Shown here: piece by piece, positions 15,331 to 17,728 of the stretch | How positions within the stretch are numbered: position 1 is the first letter of the stretch | Layout: each line of letters opens with the position of its first letter | Origin: Pseudomonadota bacterium | Lineage (GTDB): Bacteria; Pseudomonadota; Gammaproteobacteria; Burkholderiales; Burkholderiaceae_B | Direction of reading: 5' to 3' | NCBI GenBank assembly: GCA_023422555.1 | Contig: JAFAGQ010000173.1 | Location: 1-17,728 of the forward strand | DNA: 17,728 bases | Made by a program: the position numbers and the translations under genes | Notes under the pieces: generated by a model | Told to the model about the DNA's origin: nothing | What the model saw: the letters and a program-made list of their open reading frames with translations, nothing else | Databases searched by the model: none

Positions 15331-16101
15331 CACCGAGAGCCCGCCATCGACAGCAATGACCTGTCCGTTAATATACGAGGACAGGTCTGATGCCAGAAAG
15401 ACCGCCAGACCGGCGATCTCTTCAGGTTTGCCCCAGCGGCCCGTTGGGTTACGCGCTGCGAGACGCTCGCCAGCGGCTGAACTTACCATTTCCAGATTGG
15501 TCTCTGTAGCAAACGTTCCTGGTGCAATGGCATTGCTGGTTATTCCGGAAGTCGCAAATTCAACTGCCAGCGCCCGCACCATTCCGGTCAGTCCCTGTTT
15601 GGTGATCGGATAGACTCCGTCTCCGTGACGGGCCACCTGACCGGCGACCGAGGTCACAGTAATGATTCGTCCCCATTGTTGCCTGTTCATCATGGCGGCT
15701 GCCTGTTGCGACAGATACATGGCGCCCAGCAGATTTACTTCCAGCATCTGGCGCATTTGCGCCAGGTCAAAATCGGCCAGCGGCTGACGGATTCGAATTC
15801 CCATATTGTTCACCAGCACATCACAGCGACCCTGTTCTGCTTCAAGCTGTCGCATGCAGCGATCGATCTCCTGCTGCTGAGACATGTCCCCCGACAGACC
15901 TTTGACGCTTATCCCCAGTCGGGCGAGCCGCTGACAGGCTTGTTCGGTAGAGTCGGCGGTTCTCCCGTTGATATACACCAGTGCGCCGCTGCGTGCCATG
16001 GCCGAAGCCATTTCCAGGCCCAGTCCCCTTGTTGAGCCGCTGATAAATACAACTTTGTTGTTCAGACCAAATTTGTCTGTGTAAGCCTGATCGTGCTGCA
16101 T
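15322..16101 (-). CDS. Short-chain dehydrogenase/reductase (gluconate 5-dehydrogenase-like)
   Basis: From ATG 16101 the protein is 259 residues, the usual size for classical SDRs. The NAD(P) site is GSTRGLG (22-28), NNMG lies at 98-101, and the catalytic Ser151 (TVTSVAG) and Tyr164-x3-Lys168 (VYPITK) are present. The C-terminal DGGLSVLF motif is typical. The beginning (KVVFISGSTRGLGLEMASAM) and INGR after the second strand resemble gluconate 5-dehydrogenase and 3-oxoacyl-ACP reductase branches. The substrate cannot be fixed, so the name is tentative. Start choice: an AAAGGA lies 5 bases before ATG 16101, whereas a TTG at 16167 would add 22 arginine-rich residues with no ribosome site. The frame ends in the inverted repeat at 15320-15330. 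It is divergent from the sigma-like gene. Confidence 0.88.
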   Translation of the reverse strand: MQHDQAYTDKFGLNNKVVFISGSTRGLGLEMASAMARSGALVYINGRTADSTEQACQRLARLGISVKGLSGDMSQQQEIDRCMRQLEAEQGRCDVLVNNMGIRIRQPLADFDLAQMRQMLEVNLLGAMYLSQQAAAMMNRQQWGRIITVTSVAGQVARHGDGVYPITKQGLTGMVRALAVEFATSGITSNAIAPGTFATETNLEMVSSAAGERLAARNPTGRWGKPEEIAGLAVFLASDLSSYINGQVIAVDGGLSVLF

Positions 16102-16174
16102 TGCATTCCTTTGATTGTGGCGCCAAATCCTTTGCCGGTCCACGAAGCGTATGGCAAACGTAGGCAATACGCTG

Positions 16175-16188
16175 GTTTACAGGTAAAC
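16175..16188. repeat. Inverted repeat GTTTAC-AG-GTAAAC upstream of the sigma-like gene
   Basis: Perfect 6-bp arms with a 2-base spacer lie 40-53 bases before the ATG at 16228, in the 126-bp divergent gap with the SDR gene. The geometry suits an operator, but the factor is unknown. It could regulate either gene. Confidence 0.4.
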
Positions 16189-16227
16189 TTGAGTCTATTT
16201 TCACCCAAAATCGCCTGGAAAAAGTAA

Positions 16228-17544
16228 ATGTTTGCCAGAAATACCCCTTTTAACTACGAACGAATCTTGAAAGCGTGTGCAAAAGGACAGAAAAGCGCAC
16301 TGCAGGCTTTGTACAGGCACGAAGCCCCGCACATGATTGCCCTTTCATTACGGGTTCTGGGCAATTACAACCTTGCCGAGCAGGCTGTGGCGTCTGCGTT
16401 TGTGCTGATCTGGAACAATGCGCAGGCTTATGAAGACGAGATGGGGCCGGCTCATGGGTGGATCTATTCGATACTTCGTTACCGTATCAGTCAGATCTTC
16501 AAGGAACACTACGATGCCATTCAGGCAGCAAGCAAAGATCAGAACGAGTCTGTGCTGAATGAAGTCAGCAGCAATCTGCACGCCGACGTGCGTGAAGACC
16601 TGCCCGCAACACCGGCCTTTTATCTGCATCTGGAAGAGTTGCCCGAAGAGCCGCAAAAAGCCATGATCAATATGTATTTCAGCGGCATGTCACAGGCGCA
16701 AACGGCCACCAAGGTAGGCATGCCCCTGGGACGCTTCAAGGAAAACCTTTTTCTTGGACTGCAGCATCTGGCCAAACATTTGCCGGAGTTTTCACCGCCA
16801 CACACCGCCACAGAAAAAATGGGCGAATATGTGCTGGGTGGTCTGTCGGAGAATGAGGAAAAACTTGTTTATAAGCTGATGAATGACGACAATGGCGTTG
16901 CCAGAATTGCCTTGCTGTGGGAGGCGCAATTTACGCATTTTCTGAGTCAGTTACCTGTTCAGGTTGCCAGCAGCCGATTGTGGGACAGAATCAAAAAAGC
17001 GGCATTTATCAAACCGGCACGCCAGGGTGCGCCGGCAGAGCCCGAGCTCCTGGAGGATGACGGCAACGAGGCCCAGTCTGTTTCAGGACTCAAAAGTGGC
17101 CTGCGCAAACTGTGGTACATGATTTCGTTCTGGCGCGCACTGGCGCTGGTGCTTGCCATCGCGGCCCTTGCGTTGTGGTATTGGGGCACCCCACCCTCTG
17201 ATCTGCCGCGCAAAATTGCCGTGCTCGATTCATCAATGAGTCAGTCCCAAACCGGCTGGGTGGTTCGAATCAATGACGCCGGCGCTGCACTTTTTACGCC
17301 CGTCGTCAGCCAGACTGTATCTGATGGCCTGGTGCTTCAGGCGTGGAAACGGTCCTCAGGCCATGATCAGGCACTGGGTTTAATACGCGAAAGCAAGGCA
17401 TTCCGTTTGCCTGCCGATAAGGTCGGTGCCATTGAGGCGGGCGATCAGTTGTTGATCAGTCTGGAGCCCGATGGCGGTTCACGCAATGACAGACCGTCCG
17501 GAACCATTCTCTATAAAGGGACTGTGGCAGATTTGCAGCAGTAA
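16228..17544 (+). CDS. Fused ECF sigma-like / RskA-type anti-sigma membrane protein
   Basis: One continuous 438-residue frame holds what are normally two adjacent proteins. Residues about 24-95 resemble sigma region 2 (LYRHEAPHMIALSLRVLGNY, then AHGWIYSILRYR). About 133-182 resembles region 4 with its HTH (LEELPEEPQKAMINMYFSGM, then GMPLGRFKENLFLGLQHL). From about 198 an RskA-like anti-sigma domain begins (MGEYVLGGLSENE, then LWDRIKKA near 251-258). A single transmembrane helix follows (WRALALVLAIAALALWYW, 302-319), then an RskA C-terminal domain of about 110 residues outside the membrane. Normally RskA holds SigK-type ECF factors until its membrane helix is cut. Here the sigma part would be permanently tethered unless processed. 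The sigma signature is degenerate in region 2.2 (EQAVASAF where ED.VQE.F is usual). A GGAAAAAG site precedes the ATG; an internal ATG at 16819 lacks a ribosome site. A sequencing or gene-fusion event is possible. Confidence 0.85.
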   Translation: MFARNTPFNYERILKACAKGQKSALQALYRHEAPHMIALSLRVLGNYNLAEQAVASAFVLIWNNAQAYEDEMGPAHGWIYSILRYRISQIFKEHYDAIQAASKDQNESVLNEVSSNLHADVREDLPATPAFYLHLEELPEEPQKAMINMYFSGMSQAQTATKVGMPLGRFKENLFLGLQHLAKHLPEFSPPHTATEKMGEYVLGGLSENEEKLVYKLMNDDNGVARIALLWEAQFTHFLSQLPVQVASSRLWDRIKKAAFIKPARQGAPAEPELLEDDGNEAQSVSGLKSGLRKLWYMISFWRALALVLAIAALALWYWGTPPSDLPRKIAVLDSSMSQSQTGWVVRINDAGAALFTPVVSQTVSDGLVLQAWKRSSGHDQALGLIRESKAFRLPADKVGAIEAGDQLLISLEPDGGSRNDRPSGTILYKGTVADLQQ

Positions 17545-17556
17545 ATATTTTCAAGC

Positions 17557-17583
17557 GCCGTGCATATAAGTAGCACGGTTTGT
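17557..17583 (+). terminator. Probable terminator after the sigma/anti-sigma gene
   Basis: GCCGTGC (17557-17563) and GCACGGT (17573-17579) form a 6-bp GC-rich stem plus a G-T closing pair, with a 9-base loop, starting 12 bases after the stop. TTTGT follows, giving a modest U-tract. Confidence 0.45.
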
Positions 17584-17604
17584 CAGCAAAAATTCAGGAA
17601 CACA

Positions 17605-17618
17605 GAATAAATTTATTC
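17605..17618. repeat. Perfect 14-bp palindrome GAATAAATTTATTC
   Basis: GAATAAA and TTTATTC meet with no spacer, about 65 bases upstream of the last gene and partly overlapping its candidate minus-35. It fits an operator for a dimeric regulator; AT-rich palindromes of this size also arise by chance. Confidence 0.4.
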
Positions 17619-17644
17619 GGCAGGACGGCTAGATAAAGTATTAT
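17616..17644 (+). promoter_or_regulatory. Possible promoter for the 3'-terminal gene
   Basis: TTCGGC (17616-17621), a 17-base spacer, then TATTAT (17639-17644). The minus-10 is good and the minus-35 weak. The start codon is about 39 bases downstream. Confidence 0.3.
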
Positions 17645-17682
17645 AGTAATAATTCATCGTAATTCTTATCAAATAGCATTTA

Positions 17683-17728
17683 ATGTCATTAATCCTGCTG
17701 CTAATTCTCCCTTTTCTGGGCAGTATCC
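17683..17728 (+). CDS. N-terminal fragment of a hydrophobic protein, possibly cation/proton antiporter subunit A
   Basis: Only 15 codons fit in the window (MSLILLLILPFLGSI). They form the start of a transmembrane helix with an internal LPFLG, as at the N-terminus of MrpA/PhaA-type Na+ (K+)/H+ antiporter large subunits and related NuoL/ND5 proteins. The ribosome site is not obvious, and the upstream region is AT-rich with a promoter-like sequence. A different membrane protein is possible; the family call is a guess from 15 residues. Confidence 0.35.
   Translation, partial: MSLILLLILPFLGSI

Noticed and set aside
16102..16167. TTG start adding 22 residues to the SDR
   Set aside because: The ATG at 16101 has a good AAAGGA site and gives the standard SDR length; the TTG has neither.

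Overview
The window looks like chromosomal DNA of a beta-proteobacterium of the Burkholderiales, most likely family Alcaligenaceae and possibly Advenella or a relative. This is inferred from an orphan Bug (TctC-like) periplasmic binding protein, moderate GC, and the general character of the proteins. No rRNA, tRNA, CRISPR array or insertion sequence was seen, so the placement is not proven.

Layout. 1-535: 3' end of a PepSY-associated membrane protein. 664-1566: RpiR/SIS transcription factor. 1656-2744 (minus): family 9 glycosyltransferase. 2963-4663: hipB-hipA-type toxin-antitoxin pair, divergent from the glycosyltransferase. 4664-5051: long leader/intergenic stretch. 5052-10952: complete tripartite RND efflux operon (lipoprotein adaptor, AcrB/MexB-type pump, NodT-type outer membrane channel). 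The genes are tightly packed and no regulator gene is adjacent. 10997-12382: Ohr peroxidase followed 3 bp later by a LysR regulator. 12482-13228 (minus): secreted M23 (LytM-type) endopeptidase. 13423-14180: two overlapping small genes for Cys-pair membrane or lipoproteins of unknown function. 14229-15230: Bug-type solute-binding protein. 15322-16101 (minus): SDR oxidoreductase, meeting the Bug gene tail to tail over a nested inverted repeat. 16228-17544: one reading frame joining an ECF sigma-like domain to an RskA-type transmembrane anti-sigma domain. 17683-end: first codons of a very hydrophobic protein, possibly the large subunit of a cation/proton antiporter.

How the genes work together. 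The RND operon should form one envelope-spanning pump. Ohr lies only 44 bp downstream and may share its transcript, and it is probably co-transcribed with the LysR gene; together these would form a xenobiotic and peroxide stress block. The M23 enzyme and the small lipoproteins diverge from a common intergenic region, and all appear to act at the cell envelope.

The most unusual item is the sigma/anti-sigma fusion at 16228-17544. Its sigma half has lost much of the acidic region 2.2 signature, so it may be a membrane-tethered or repurposed regulator rather than an ordinary ECF factor. The rest is mostly recognisable housekeeping or accessory content.
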